36,093 nt of DNA from Acholeplasma sp. (GTDB lineage Bacteria; Bacillota_I; Bacilli_A; Acholeplasmatales; Acholeplasmataceae), in NCBI GenBank assembly GCA_003605085.1, contig QZKD01000030.1, positions 1-36,093 of the forward strand, written 5' to 3'. Under the pieces are notes generated by a model. That model had not been told where the DNA came from. It worked only from the letters and a program-made list of their open reading frames with translations, and ran no database searches. Positions within the stretch are counted from its first letter, which is position 1. The number at the start of each line of letters is the position of its first letter. Made by a program: the position numbers and the translations under genes. Of the stretch, positions 8,520 through 16,634 are shown piece by piece.

Positions 8520-9446
8520 CTAAATCCAGGATACGACAAGATCAAGCGTACCTTTGAGTTCTAAATCATAAACTTCACCCGTTGTGATCAGATGATCTCC
8601 CTTTGTTAGAGGTTCATCATTGAGAGTTCCTTTTCCATCAATGACTGAAATCAACTTAAAGTGATTGGATTTTAGGGTAAGTTCTCCATTGACTTGCCAG
8701 CGTTCGACAGTAAAGAATTCATTGGAAACATAGCGAGTGATGGTTGAATCTTTATAGATCATCGTTTTTTGTTTAGGTGTTTGATCATGATGAGGTATCG
8801 TAGTTACGTCAACGACTTGACGTAAATGAAGCTCACGCGTCTTTCCTTGATCATCTTTTCGATCATAATCATAGACTCGGTAGGTTGTATCCGAAGATTG
8901 TTGCGTTTCCAAGATCATGATGCCTTCCCCAATCGCGTGAATGGTTCCTGAAGGCACATAGATGAAATCGCCTTTATTCACTTCTTTTTCGATTAAAAGA
9001 TCGGACCATTTTCCTTCATCAATCATGGTTTTGAGTTCTTCTTTGGTTTTTGCGTGATGCCCATAGATGATTTTAGCTCCTGCTTTCGCTTCCAAAATAA
9101 TCCAACACTCTGTTTTACCTAAATCTCTTTCATGAAGAAGTGCGTAATCATCGGAAGGGTGAACTTGAACCGATAAATCATCATTCGCATCGAGTATTTT
9201 AGTTAATAATGGAAAGCTTGGTGAAGGTAGATGATTGAAGAGCTCACGATCTTTTTCATAAAGATCACGTAGTGTTCTTCCCTTAAATCGACCATTTTTG
9301 ATGATACTTGAACCATTGACATGACCTGATATCGCCCAACATTCTCCAGTTTTTTCATAAGGAAGTTGATAGCCAAAAACCTTATTCAGTTTTTGTCCCC
9401 CCCATATGCGTTCTTTAAAGACGGGCTCTAAAAATAAGATATCCAT
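8520..9446 (-). CDS. manA: Mannose-6-phosphate isomerase (class I, short Gram-positive type)
   Basis: A 308-residue zinc-dependent isomerase interconverting mannose-6-phosphate and fructose-6-phosphate. Zinc ligands are visible as Gln94 and His96 (LSVQVHP), Glu113 (KTECW) and His170 (PSGTIHAIGEG); the active-site TYRVYDY lies at about 188-194. The start is ATG 9444-9446 with GAGGTG seven bases upstream; a longer reading would run through the -10 box. It can feed mannose into glycolysis or provide mannose-6-phosphate for GDP-mannose and surface glycans, which would suit the divergent polysaccharide-polymerase-like gene. It has its own promoter and terminator. Confidence 0.94.
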   Translation of the reverse strand: MDILFLEPVFKERIWGGQKLNKVFGYQLPYEKTGECWAISGHVNGSSIIKNGRFKGRTLRDLYEKDRELFNHLPSPSFPLLTKILDANDDLSVQVHPSDDYALLHERDLGKTECWIILEAKAGAKIIYGHHAKTKEELKTMIDEGKWSDLLIEKEVNKGDFIYVPSGTIHAIGEGIMILETQQSSDTTYRVYDYDRKDDQGKTRELHLRQVVDVTTIPHHDQTPKQKTMIYKDSTITRYVSNEFFTVERWQVNGELTLKSNHFKLISVIDGKGTLNDEPLTKGDHLITTGEVYDLELKGTLDLVVSWI

Positions 9447-9465
9447 AGTTTTACACCTCAAATTC

Positions 9466-9494
9466 ATTATACCCATTTTTTAATTAGGGGTCTA
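9466..9494 (-). promoter_or_regulatory. Promoter of manA
   Basis: TAGACC (9489-9494), 17-bp spacer, TATAAT (9466-9471), 19 bp before the chosen ATG. Confidence 0.75.
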
Positions 9495-9566
9495 TCCTCA
9501 TATTCATTTTAACATAAATGTCTATACATCAAGCAACCTAGTCTTAAGTATATCCTTTTAATCTCT

Positions 9567-9595
9567 TTGACATTTTTACCTAAAAACCCTATAAT
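9567..9595 (+). promoter_or_regulatory. Perfect consensus sigma-70 promoter of the O-antigen-ligase-like gene
   Basis: TTGACA (9567-9572), 17-bp spacer, TATAAT (9590-9595): both hexamers and spacing match the consensus exactly. It lies 24 bp before the ATG at 9620. Confidence 0.9.
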
Positions 9596-9619
9596 GTTTA
9601 TTGTACCTTGGGGGTTACT

Positions 9620-11023
9620 ATGAAGCGCTTTGAACCATTTTTAAAAAGTGGATATTATATTGGATTTATCTTCTTGGTCACGCTCTTTGCGTGGTCCTTC
9701 TATGAAGAAACTCCTCCCCATCTTTTTAATCTCTACAACATGATGGTCGTGTTTGGGCTGATTGCTTTAAACACACTTCTACTTATCAGTTTTGAAAATA
9801 CCTTATACACGGTTCCGATCGTCTTCTCTTTTTTGTTTATTATTAATAATTCAACGATTGATTTCAATAGTGTAGGACAATTAGGATTTCCTATTATCGC
9901 ATTTGGTGTATTTATTCTAGGCTATCTTATTTATTTTATTAAGTACAAACCCAAATTTAAGGCAAAAACCTTCTATTGGGGTCTCTTCTTGATCGGATTA
10001 AGTTATGTTATCCCACTGATATATACGCCGTTCGAAGTTAATGGAATCATGGTTTCAATGGCTGGTTTTATCTATTTTGGAATCTATCTCTTTTACTCCA
10101 ATACAATTAAAGGAAATATTGATTATCTTTTCAAGATATTACTCATCGTAAATCTCTTATTGACAGCTCAAGTAGGCTTATATCTCTACCGTGGATACCT
10201 ACTTAATCCACAGTTAGATTTCTACCACAGAATCTATGCGGGATGGGGAAGAAACTTAGGTTGGGCAAATATTAATGATATGTGTTTCTATATCGCTTTA
10301 ACCTTCCCTAGTTATCTATATTTCATCTTTAAAAAGCCACAAACCTATCTCTTATGGTTTATGATGTTACTCCCTACGGCTGTTGTGATTCTATCAAAAT
10401 CACGCGGTGGGATAATTGGTTATGCAGCAGTCCTACTTGGTGTGATGTTGTTCTTCTTTTTTAGAGGAAATAAGAAACATTTATTCCATGGACTAATCTT
10501 CCTAGCAATTTCAAGCTTTATTGCCTATCAGATCAGAGAAGTTTTTTATATCTGGTGGGATTTCTTCCTAGATTCTATAGGTGATGATTTGAATGACTTC
10601 TCAACAGGACGTATAAGTATATATTTATTTGGTTTAGATGTTTTCAAACAAAATCCATTATTTGGTGGTGGATGGTTATCCATTAATGGCTTTCCTGGTG
10701 GTAATTTATTTGGTGGTAGAGTATTCATGTATCACAGCACAATAGTCCAATCTTTAGCTGCTATGGGTATCTTTGGTTTCCTGGCTTTATTATTTCACTA
10801 CTTCCAGATTGCGAAATACGTATTTAAGCATCCCACACTTGAAAAATTCTTGTTTTTAATTGGATATCTCGCCAGTCAAGCCCACGGCTTAATCGATAAT
10901 GTTCAATATGCTGTACCTTATAGTGTCTTAATAGTCATCATCTTAGCTGTCTTTGAAACATCAGAAAAAACTACATCCTTTGAATCCAAGAAGTACCGAT
11001 ATCATTTCATAGAAACAAACTAA
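9620..11023 (+). CDS. O-antigen ligase/polymerase (Wzy/WaaL) family membrane protein
   Basis: A 467-residue integral membrane protein with roughly ten to twelve hydrophobic segments. The Wzy_C-type core is seen as a basic ILSKSRGG (about 257-264) followed by a membrane segment, then a long extracytoplasmic loop with STGR (about 328-331), NPLFGGGWLS and a histidine in MYHSTIVQSLAAMG (His372), after which membrane segments resume. Arg and His in these positions are typical of polysaccharide polymerases and O-antigen ligases. It most likely polymerises or transfers a lipid-linked glycan at the outer face. No glycosyltransferases flank it. A G-rich GGGGGTT precedes the ATG by about five bases. 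Confidence 0.82.
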   Translation: MKRFEPFLKSGYYIGFIFLVTLFAWSFYEETPPHLFNLYNMMVVFGLIALNTLLLISFENTLYTVPIVFSFLFIINNSTIDFNSVGQLGFPIIAFGVFILGYLIYFIKYKPKFKAKTFYWGLFLIGLSYVIPLIYTPFEVNGIMVSMAGFIYFGIYLFYSNTIKGNIDYLFKILLIVNLLLTAQVGLYLYRGYLLNPQLDFYHRIYAGWGRNLGWANINDMCFYIALTFPSYLYFIFKKPQTYLLWFMMLLPTAVVILSKSRGGIIGYAAVLLGVMLFFFFRGNKKHLFHGLIFLAISSFIAYQIREVFYIWWDFFLDSIGDDLNDFSTGRISIYLFGLDVFKQNPLFGGGWLSINGFPGGNLFGGRVFMYHSTIVQSLAAMGIFGFLALLFHYFQIAKYVFKHPTLEKFLFLIGYLASQAHGLIDNVQYAVPYSVLIVIILAVFETSEKTTSFESKKYRYHFIETN

Positions 11024-11052
11024 TAGGGAATCCGCGTATTCCCTATTAGTTT
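11017..11052. terminator. Strong bidirectional terminator hairpin
   Basis: A perfect 15-bp stem, AAACTAATAGGGAAT, loop CCGCGT, ATTCCCTATTAGTTT. The upstream arm contains the stop codon of the plus-strand gene. It lies between convergent genes and marks the left edge of the A+T-rich SatD cassette. Confidence 0.8.
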
Positions 11053-11057
11053 CTTAT

Positions 11058-11816
11058 TCATTCAATTTTTAGTAACGGAAACTCGATTTTTTGAAAATAC
11101 CATAACATGATAATTGCTATAATGATTGATGATAACAAGCTAGCCAATGTACCAATTAAATATCGTTTAGAAAAATCATTTTCATTCTTTTTAAGTTTTT
11201 CTGATTGAGCCCATGTTTTAAAACCAATAAGTGCAGAAATAAATAGATAGTTAAATGTTGCTACTGTAAAGAATGTGATTAGACGTTCAATATAACCTAA
11301 ATAATAACTTTTTTTTAATTCTTGTGCATTTTCGAAATTACCAACTGTGACTTCTAGCAAGTCATCAATAAGTATTCTAACAGGTTTTAAAAGAAATAGA
11401 CATGCAGTTAGAACTACTAAATATTGGACTCCATATGATGTGAAGATATTGATTTCGAGTATTCGATTGAACCAAGCAGAGTAATGAACATCTTTAAGTA
11501 TAATTAAATAGATCAATAACATTGAGAAAACGTGTAATGACTGATCAAGCATATGATTGATGAATTTATTCTTTGATAAACGAATTCTTATTAACCCAGA
11601 AGTTATGATATCGATCACAAGATGAATTAGAGTCAACCAGAATCCAATATATATTTCAGTAAAACCAAAAAAGAAGAATATTAAAAGAAGATTAGTAACA
11701 AGTATGGGAATCATATGTAGGAACATATACTTGATGTTTGTACCCTTATTCTTCGCAATTTTATCACTTTGGAAATAGTAATCACTTAAGATGTGACTAA
11801 ATAGAATAATGATCAT
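11058..11816 (-). CDS. DUF3307 family membrane protein
   Basis: A 252-residue multi-pass membrane protein. The N-terminal LFSHILSDYYFQSDKIAKNK carries the DUF3307 pattern of a membrane segment with conserved His8, Asp12 and Gln16 followed by lysines; a second conserved region is WLTLIHLVIDII (about 60-71) and HMLDQSLH. About six to seven membrane segments are visible. Function is unknown for the family. It overlaps the SatD-family gene by 20 bp, and GGGGGA is eight bases before its ATG, so the pair is co-translated. Base composition is clearly A+T-richer than the housekeeping genes, which suggests transfer. Confidence 0.8.
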   Translation of the reverse strand: MIIILFSHILSDYYFQSDKIAKNKGTNIKYMFLHMIPILVTNLLLIFFFFGFTEIYIGFWLTLIHLVIDIITSGLIRIRLSKNKFINHMLDQSLHVFSMLLIYLIILKDVHYSAWFNRILEINIFTSYGVQYLVVLTACLFLLKPVRILIDDLLEVTVGNFENAQELKKSYYLGYIERLITFFTVATFNYLFISALIGFKTWAQSEKLKKNENDFSKRYLIGTLASLLSSIIIAIIMLWYFQKIEFPLLKIE

Positions 11817-12765
11817 TAAATAAGTCCCCCATTTTTTTAATAATGACTAAATCATATTTTCTAATATTCTCAATATTGGCTTTTTTAAACATTTTCGAAA
11901 CATTTTGTTTGGTCGTTTGAGTTAATAATGCAATATCAGACTGAATTCCGTAAATATTTGCTTTTTCTGCAAATGATAGTAAATGTTCATTGCTACCACT
12001 AAAAATATAAATCGGTTTTGAATAATTATAGCGATCCTCATTTAAATTATTAAGGAAGAGATTAATTTTTGTATCTTCCTGTTTTTCCGCATTATCTATC
12101 CTGAATGAACTTAATGTGTTTTTGAATTCCACAATTTCAACCAATTGATCTGTTGGATTATTCATTTTGCTATTCACAATAGGAAAAAGAATCTCCGTAA
12201 TCAGATCCATTTCTTTTTGATAATCTGTTTGATCATTGCGTAAATACGTCAGTAACTCTAATAAAATGTTTATGTCATCGACATCTTGCTTGCTAGATTT
12301 TATCTGTATATCGTAATTTCCCCACTTCGCTCTGTCCAGTGCATCTTGGGCGTTAATAAAAGCTTGACCAGTTGAGTAATTTGAATTTTTGTCATTGAAT
12401 AATGAAAAAACATCTCCAGCACCAATTCCGATTCTAATTTTTTCTGGATAGAATATTTTAAGCAATAGTCGACTATATAAGTATGCACTCCAGATATCTT
12501 TAAATACCCCTTGTATTGAGTCTCCACCAGAAAAAACAACTTCTTTTTCAAATGAATTCACGAAAACTTTATTTAATAAGACTCTCGCTTTTTCAAGCAA
12601 AGCTGTTAAGTCACCCCATCTTGATTCATCACCATATCTTGAATCCTTAATGTCAGCCACAATTGCAAAATAAACTTTTTCATCCAATTCATCCCTTTCA
12701 TGGATTAAAGTTGATGAGAAGTTTTTTCGAAGACGAATATTGTATGCTTGTTTTATATCAGACAT
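11797..12765 (-). CDS. SatD family protein with nucleotide-cyclase-like core and C-terminal HTH
   Basis: A 322-residue SatD-family protein. Its core reads like a class III nucleotide cyclase or palm-type domain: strand FAIVADIKDSR with Asp38, hairpin VVFSGGDSIQGVF with Asp82, strand RIGIGAGDV (111-119), then TGQAFINAQDALDRAK (132-147). The family is named after satD of a Streptococcus acid-tolerance operon; its biochemistry is not established to my knowledge. Residues about 277-310 (SDIALLTQTTKQNVSKMFKKAN) look like a helix-turn-helix. ATG 12763-12765 is chosen over a GTG nine bases upstream, because GGGTGA then has correct spacing. It is coupled to the DUF3307 gene. The cyclase reading is inference. 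Confidence 0.78.
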   Translation of the reverse strand: MSDIKQAYNIRLRKNFSSTLIHERDELDEKVYFAIVADIKDSRYGDESRWGDLTALLEKARVLLNKVFVNSFEKEVVFSGGDSIQGVFKDIWSAYLYSRLLLKIFYPEKIRIGIGAGDVFSLFNDKNSNYSTGQAFINAQDALDRAKWGNYDIQIKSSKQDVDDINILLELLTYLRNDQTDYQKEMDLITEILFPIVNSKMNNPTDQLVEIVEFKNTLSSFRIDNAEKQEDTKINLFLNNLNEDRYNYSKPIYIFSGSNEHLLSFAEKANIYGIQSDIALLTQTTKQNVSKMFKKANIENIRKYDLVIIKKMGDLFNDHYSI

Positions 12766-12782
12766 TTTGATCACCCATTAAT

Positions 12783-12810
12783 AGTATAGCACATTCTACC
12801 CTAAAGTCAA
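12783..12810 (-). promoter_or_regulatory. Promoter of the SatD-DUF3307 cassette
   Basis: TTGACT (12805-12810), 16-bp spacer, TATACT (12783-12788) with extended TGC. Its -35 overlaps the first of three 28-bp-period repeats. Confidence 0.82.
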
Positions 12811-12885
12811 CCAAAAACGGTTTATATACAAGAATAAACCAAAATAAGATTATAATGTACTATCAACCAAATTGGGATTATAACT
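12807..12885. repeat. Three imperfect 23-bp direct repeats with exact 28-bp period upstream of the SatD promoter
   Basis: Repeats begin at 12807, 12835 and 12863. On the plus strand each reads T(C/A)AACCAAA, four variable bases, G(G/A/G) and a TTATA block (TTTATATAC, ATTATAATG, ATTATAACT). The period is 28 bp both times. The first copy overlaps the -35. They occupy the whole space between the cassette promoter and the end of the EAL gene, and look like binding sites for a regulator. Confidence 0.65.
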
Positions 12886-12911
12886 TAACTTTAAGCATAA
12901 CACAATATCCT

Positions 12912-14528
12912 TTATTTATACTGTAGTAAATACGTTAAGATTTCATCTTCCTTTTTAGGTCTCATGTAGTAGTAACCTTGAGCACTTTGACAGCCAAGTC
13001 TTTCTAATAAGTCAGAGGTTTCTTTATCTTCAATACCCTCAATTAAAACCTCATAACCTAACTGTTTCGCTAAATCAATGGTTGCTTTCACGATATGTTG
13101 TGTGGTGGGATTGATCAAGATTTGCCGTGTAAAGATACGATCGATTTTGATGATATTGATTGGAAATTGTGCTAAGTAAGCTAAAGATGAATATCCTTTT
13201 CCAAAGTCATCAATCGCGATTCTAAAGCCTTCATTGGCAAATAACTCCAAAGCTTTTTTACTCATTTCAGGATTATCCATCAAAACCGTCTCAGTGAGTT
13301 CTAATTCTACATATTTTGGTTTGATATCATATTCTTTTAATATCGCCATCATTTTACTAAAGAAAGCTTCATCATAGAGATTTCGTGTGGAAACATTGAT
13401 GGAAATAGGTAGGAAAACGCCTTTTTCATTGAGCTTCTTTTGAAAAGCTAATGACCATCTGAATACTTGTTGCGTCATTTCATGAATCATATTCGTCTTT
13501 TCGACTGCACCGATGAACTGATCGGGTCTAATAAGTTTTTTTGTCGGGTGATCCCAACGAATAAGCGCTTCTAAACCCGATGGTTTTTTTGTTTTAAAGT
13601 CGATTTTAGGCTGATAGACCAAATAGATTGATCCATCGTATAGAGAAGTTTGAAAGTCTGCTAAAAGCTCATACTCAAACTGTCGATTCGTATCGAAATC
13701 ACTATAGATCATATGGGTTAGATTTTTATTACGTGCTTCTTTTGCAGCCATATCGGGTTGAATGAAATAGTTGGCAATTTTGGTTTCTTGAACATGTTTT
13801 CTTAGAAAAAACCCCATCGAATAATCGACAAAAAGGTGTTGCTCATCCATCTGAGATGCTTGATGAAATATATCTAAAAACACTTGAATTTCCACAAGAA
13901 AATCAGATGATGGTTTTAGTATCCATAAGTGATGATGACTCGCTTGAATCATCGCTAGATCAGGATAACGAGATTTAAGTCTCTTTTCAACATCTTTTAA
14001 ATACGCATAATAAACATGATATCCAGAGACTTCACAAATCGAATCATAGTTCGCAATAATCACGGATGCTAAAGTGTAGATTTTTCCTTTCTCTAACGCC
14101 ATTTTTTCGAGTGCAGAAATGTTCAAAAGTCCTGAATCCATGTTTTTAATGGATAGATCATCGATTTGATTTCTTGAACGTTGATACAGCACACCAAAGC
14201 CACCAGAAATCAATCCAGCAAATATCATCATCAACATTCTAAAGACCCAGTCACCCCAGAATTGTGGAACCCAAGGATCGTTGCTGATAGGCATAAGAGG
14301 TCCAGCGACAATACCTGCCATGATGCCCATAACGATTCCTCCCCAAGGTCCTAATAAACTTCCTGCGGTGATGATGGGAATATACATCAGATGTGACCAT
14401 GCAGTCCGATCATGAGTCACTGCAAAACGCATGATCATATATGTTGAAATAATAAAGACGACTGAAAAAACAGCCGTCAATATTCGGTAATTTGCCTTAA
14501 TCCAGTGGAGCACTTTTTTTCTATCCAT
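12912..14528 (-). CDS. Membrane-bound cyclic-di-GMP phosphodiesterase (EAL domain, degenerate GGDEF)
   Basis: A 538-residue protein: four or five N-terminal membrane segments (about 13-115), a GGDEF-like region in which the SGGDEF site has become ASHHHLW (about 196-202), and a C-terminal EAL domain (about 290-535). The EAL domain keeps its catalytic set: EAL (320-322), Asn378 in SINVS, Glu in ELELTET (408-414), DDFGKGYSSL (440-449), Lys461, Glu497 and Gln517. It should hydrolyse c-di-GMP to pGpG, probably under control of the membrane sensor. ATG 14526-14528 has GGAGG seven bases upstream, in the 14-bp gap after ilvE, so the two genes are probably one operon. Confidence 0.9.
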   Translation of the reverse strand: MDRKKVLHWIKANYRILTAVFSVVFIISTYMIMRFAVTHDRTAWSHLMYIPIITAGSLLGPWGGIVMGIMAGIVAGPLMPISNDPWVPQFWGDWVFRMLMMIFAGLISGGFGVLYQRSRNQIDDLSIKNMDSGLLNISALEKMALEKGKIYTLASVIIANYDSICEVSGYHVYYAYLKDVEKRLKSRYPDLAMIQASHHHLWILKPSSDFLVEIQVFLDIFHQASQMDEQHLFVDYSMGFFLRKHVQETKIANYFIQPDMAAKEARNKNLTHMIYSDFDTNRQFEYELLADFQTSLYDGSIYLVYQPKIDFKTKKPSGLEALIRWDHPTKKLIRPDQFIGAVEKTNMIHEMTQQVFRWSLAFQKKLNEKGVFLPISINVSTRNLYDEAFFSKMMAILKEYDIKPKYVELELTETVLMDNPEMSKKALELFANEGFRIAIDDFGKGYSSLAYLAQFPINIIKIDRIFTRQILINPTTQHIVKATIDLAKQLGYEVLIEGIEDKETSDLLERLGCQSAQGYYYMRPKKEDEILTYLLQYK

Positions 14529-14542
14529 GATTTTACCTCCAA

Positions 14543-15547
14543 TTAGAGGATGGTCACCCAATCAAGGGGATCGTCGATATCACCATATTGAATTCCAGAT
14601 AAAAGGTCATAAAGTTTTTTGGTATACGGTCCCATGGTCTCATGACAAGGAAAGATATGTTTTTTCTCATGATGGGTAACAGAAGCGATCGGAGTAATCA
14701 TGGCAGCCGTGCCACAGGCTCCTGCTTCTTCTAAATGGGATAAATCATCGATAAAAATTTCTCCTTCAACGACATTCATATTCAATTTCTCTTTGGCAAG
14801 ATATTTGAGTGAACGATTGGTGATACTATTTAAGATCGAAGGTGATTTAGGGGTAATATAGGTACCATCTTTGGTGATGCCAAAGAAATTGGCTGCCCCT
14901 GCTTCTTCGATTTTGGTGTGAGTTTTAGGATCTAAGAAGATGGCATCGGCATACCCTGCTCTTCTGGCATGCACTTGAGACATCATGGATGCGGCATAAT
15001 TACCGCCTACCTTGACATGCCCCATGCCATTGGGTGCAGCTCGGTCATAATCGGTGGTGACCATATCGACGGGTTTCACTTCGCCATTGAAATAGGATCC
15101 TACAGGCGATACGATGATGGAAAATAAAAACATCGGTGCTGGACGTAATCCTAAGTTATCGCCAATCCCTATCATAAAGGGACGAATGTATAAACTTTCC
15201 CTAAAGCCATAAGGAGGGACAAAATCGATATTTGCCTTCACTGTCATCTTCACGGCTTCAACGAAGCGTTCAACAGGAAAGACGGGCATCATGAGTCTTT
15301 CACACGAGGTTTGAAATCGTCTTGCGTTATCGATCACACGGAAGAGTTGAACTCTACCATCTTGTCTCCGATACGCTTTTAATCCTTCAAAACATTCCTG
15401 TCCGTAATGAAGCGCTGTCGATAAACCAGAAATAGTGAGTTGGTCACTTGGATCAAGTCGTCCTTCATCCCATGACCCGTCTTTCCACATGCTTAAATAC
15501 ATCACATGGGCCTTGGTGTATTTAAATCCATTAGGTCTTTGGTTCAT
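14543..15547 (-). CDS. ilvE: Branched-chain amino acid aminotransferase
   Basis: A 334-residue class IV (fold type IV) PLP aminotransferase of the long BCAT type. The PLP lysine is Lys179 in GHVKVGGNYAASM; substrate/cofactor-binding blocks include ALHYGQECFEGLKAYR (45-60), YIRPFMIG (120-127), EEAGAANFF and the late EEAGACGTAA. It interconverts Leu/Ile/Val and their 2-keto acids. No other branched-chain pathway genes lie nearby, so it may serve catabolism or branched-chain acyl supply rather than biosynthesis. AAAGGA precedes the ATG by nine bases. It has its own promoter and is followed by the EAL gene. Confidence 0.93.
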   Translation of the reverse strand: MNQRPNGFKYTKAHVMYLSMWKDGSWDEGRLDPSDQLTISGLSTALHYGQECFEGLKAYRRQDGRVQLFRVIDNARRFQTSCERLMMPVFPVERFVEAVKMTVKANIDFVPPYGFRESLYIRPFMIGIGDNLGLRPAPMFLFSIIVSPVGSYFNGEVKPVDMVTTDYDRAAPNGMGHVKVGGNYAASMMSQVHARRAGYADAIFLDPKTHTKIEEAGAANFFGITKDGTYITPKSPSILNSITNRSLKYLAKEKLNMNVVEGEIFIDDLSHLEEAGACGTAAMITPIASVTHHEKKHIFPCHETMGPYTKKLYDLLSGIQYGDIDDPLDWVTIL

Positions 15548-15579
15548 GAATACGCATCCTTTCTCTTCAGTTATCTGGG

Positions 15580-15608
15580 ATTATATCTTATTGTAACATA
15601 GAAAACAA
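15580..15608 (-). promoter_or_regulatory. Promoter of ilvE
   Basis: TTGTTT (15603-15608), 17-bp spacer, TATAAT (15580-15585). The short leader, about 25 bases, has no room for a T-box. Confidence 0.75.
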
Positions 15609-15610
15609 TG

Positions 15611-15627
15611 AAAAAGCCAACTGGCTT
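15611..15627 (-). terminator. Probable terminator of the YwaF-like gene at 15626
   Basis: Minus strand AAGCC, loop AGTT, GGCTT followed by TTTC. The stem is short (5 bp) and overlaps the stop codon, so the call is moderate. Confidence 0.55.
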
Positions 15628-16510
15628 ATTCACGTAGTTTTTGATTATCTTCTAAGAGGGGGAGTTTTGATTTTAGTTTAAAGAAACGTAAAGTATTATT
15701 GGTATCGTAGACAAAAGAAAATGAGAGGGAGATCAGTCCTCCATAAAAAATTGCAGGGAAGAAAAGCCATAAAACGGGAAAGAAGGCATCGCCATTAAAC
15801 CAGGGATTGACTCTTAAGAAGTTAGGAACAAACACACCTAAAACGACACCTAGTCCTGATAAATCCCCTCGAACTCCAAAGATAAACGAAGGATTTCTTC
15901 TTGCAGGGTCAAAGAATTCTTCTGCGGGTACCCATCCTACTAAGGTGATCAAAAGCTCATTGATAAAGATAATCACTAAGATAATCATGAGCATGATCGG
16001 CCCTTGATACGCACGCTTAATCGATAATTCATGCATATGATAGTGCATCATCAAGAAGGGTGAAGCAAATAAAATGTAGTGCGAGGTATAAAAACGAATG
16101 GTTTCAAGCGAGAAAGCATGTTTATAGCCTAAAATTGCCCCATTAAAGTATTCGCTCATGGCATCCACTGGAAAAACGAAAGTGATAATCCCAGAAGCGA
16201 TTCCCACCATAATCATATAGTCTTTTAAGACTCTGTTTTTAGCAAAAAATAATAAAGGGAATGTCAAGACCGAGACAGCACAAATATTTTCAAAGGACAC
16301 TTTGGTCCATATATAATCCACGGTTGTGTAGGGATAAATAAAGATTTTTGCGAAATGGACGAAGAGATTAAAGATAATGAGTCCGTAGATGAACCGGTAA
16401 CGATAGGTATCGCTTTTATTCTTTAAAAACCTTACTAAAATAAGGGTTAGTAGAAAGAATGCCGCGATATAGATGAAATAATAGATATTTCCAAATTGAA
16501 CAACGGGCAT
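15626..16510 (-). CDS. YwaF/TMEM164-like integral membrane protein
   Basis: A 294-residue, seven- to eight-segment membrane protein. FENICAVSVLTFPLLFF (about 74-90) resembles the conserved 'PxxxC' membrane segment, and SHYILFASPFLMMHYHMHEL (about 143-162) the histidine-rich segment of YwaF (TIGR02206) and TMEM164. The human relative TMEM164 has been linked to acyl transfer on ether phospholipids; bacterial function is unknown. The gene downstream of the cps module (16627) looks like a second member. Its -10 (TATAAT, 16542-16547) lies inside the 7-bp-arm palindrome ATGATAT-T-ATATCAT (16537-16551), a possible operator, though A+T-rich palindromes arise easily. Confidence 0.6.
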   Translation of the reverse strand: MPVVQFGNIYYFIYIAAFFLLTLILVRFLKNKSDTYRYRFIYGLIIFNLFVHFAKIFIYPYTTVDYIWTKVSFENICAVSVLTFPLLFFAKNRVLKDYMIMVGIASGIITFVFPVDAMSEYFNGAILGYKHAFSLETIRFYTSHYILFASPFLMMHYHMHELSIKRAYQGPIMLMIILVIIFINELLITLVGWVPAEEFFDPARRNPSFIFGVRGDLSGLGVVLGVFVPNFLRVNPWFNGDAFFPVLWLFFPAIFYGGLISLSFSFVYDTNNTLRFFKLKSKLPLLEDNQKLRE

Positions 16511-16604
16511 AGGACATGATTTCCTTTCCTTGGATAATGATATTATATCATGCTTTATGATTTTGAATAAAGATAACGAGTTGATTTGATATAATCAAAA
16601 CCCA

Positions 16605-16634
16605 TAAAAAAAGTCATAAGGAAGTCTTATGACT
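16605..16634 (-). terminator. Terminator of the second YwaF-like gene
   Basis: Minus strand AGTCATAAG, loop ACTTC, CTTATGACT, then seven T. The perfect 9-bp stem includes the stop codon of the gene at 16627. Confidence 0.85.

Noticed and set aside
15548-15600. T-box leader for ilvE.
   Set aside because: The promoter lies within 60 bp of the start codon; there is no room for a T-box and no specifier or AGGGTGG-type sequence.
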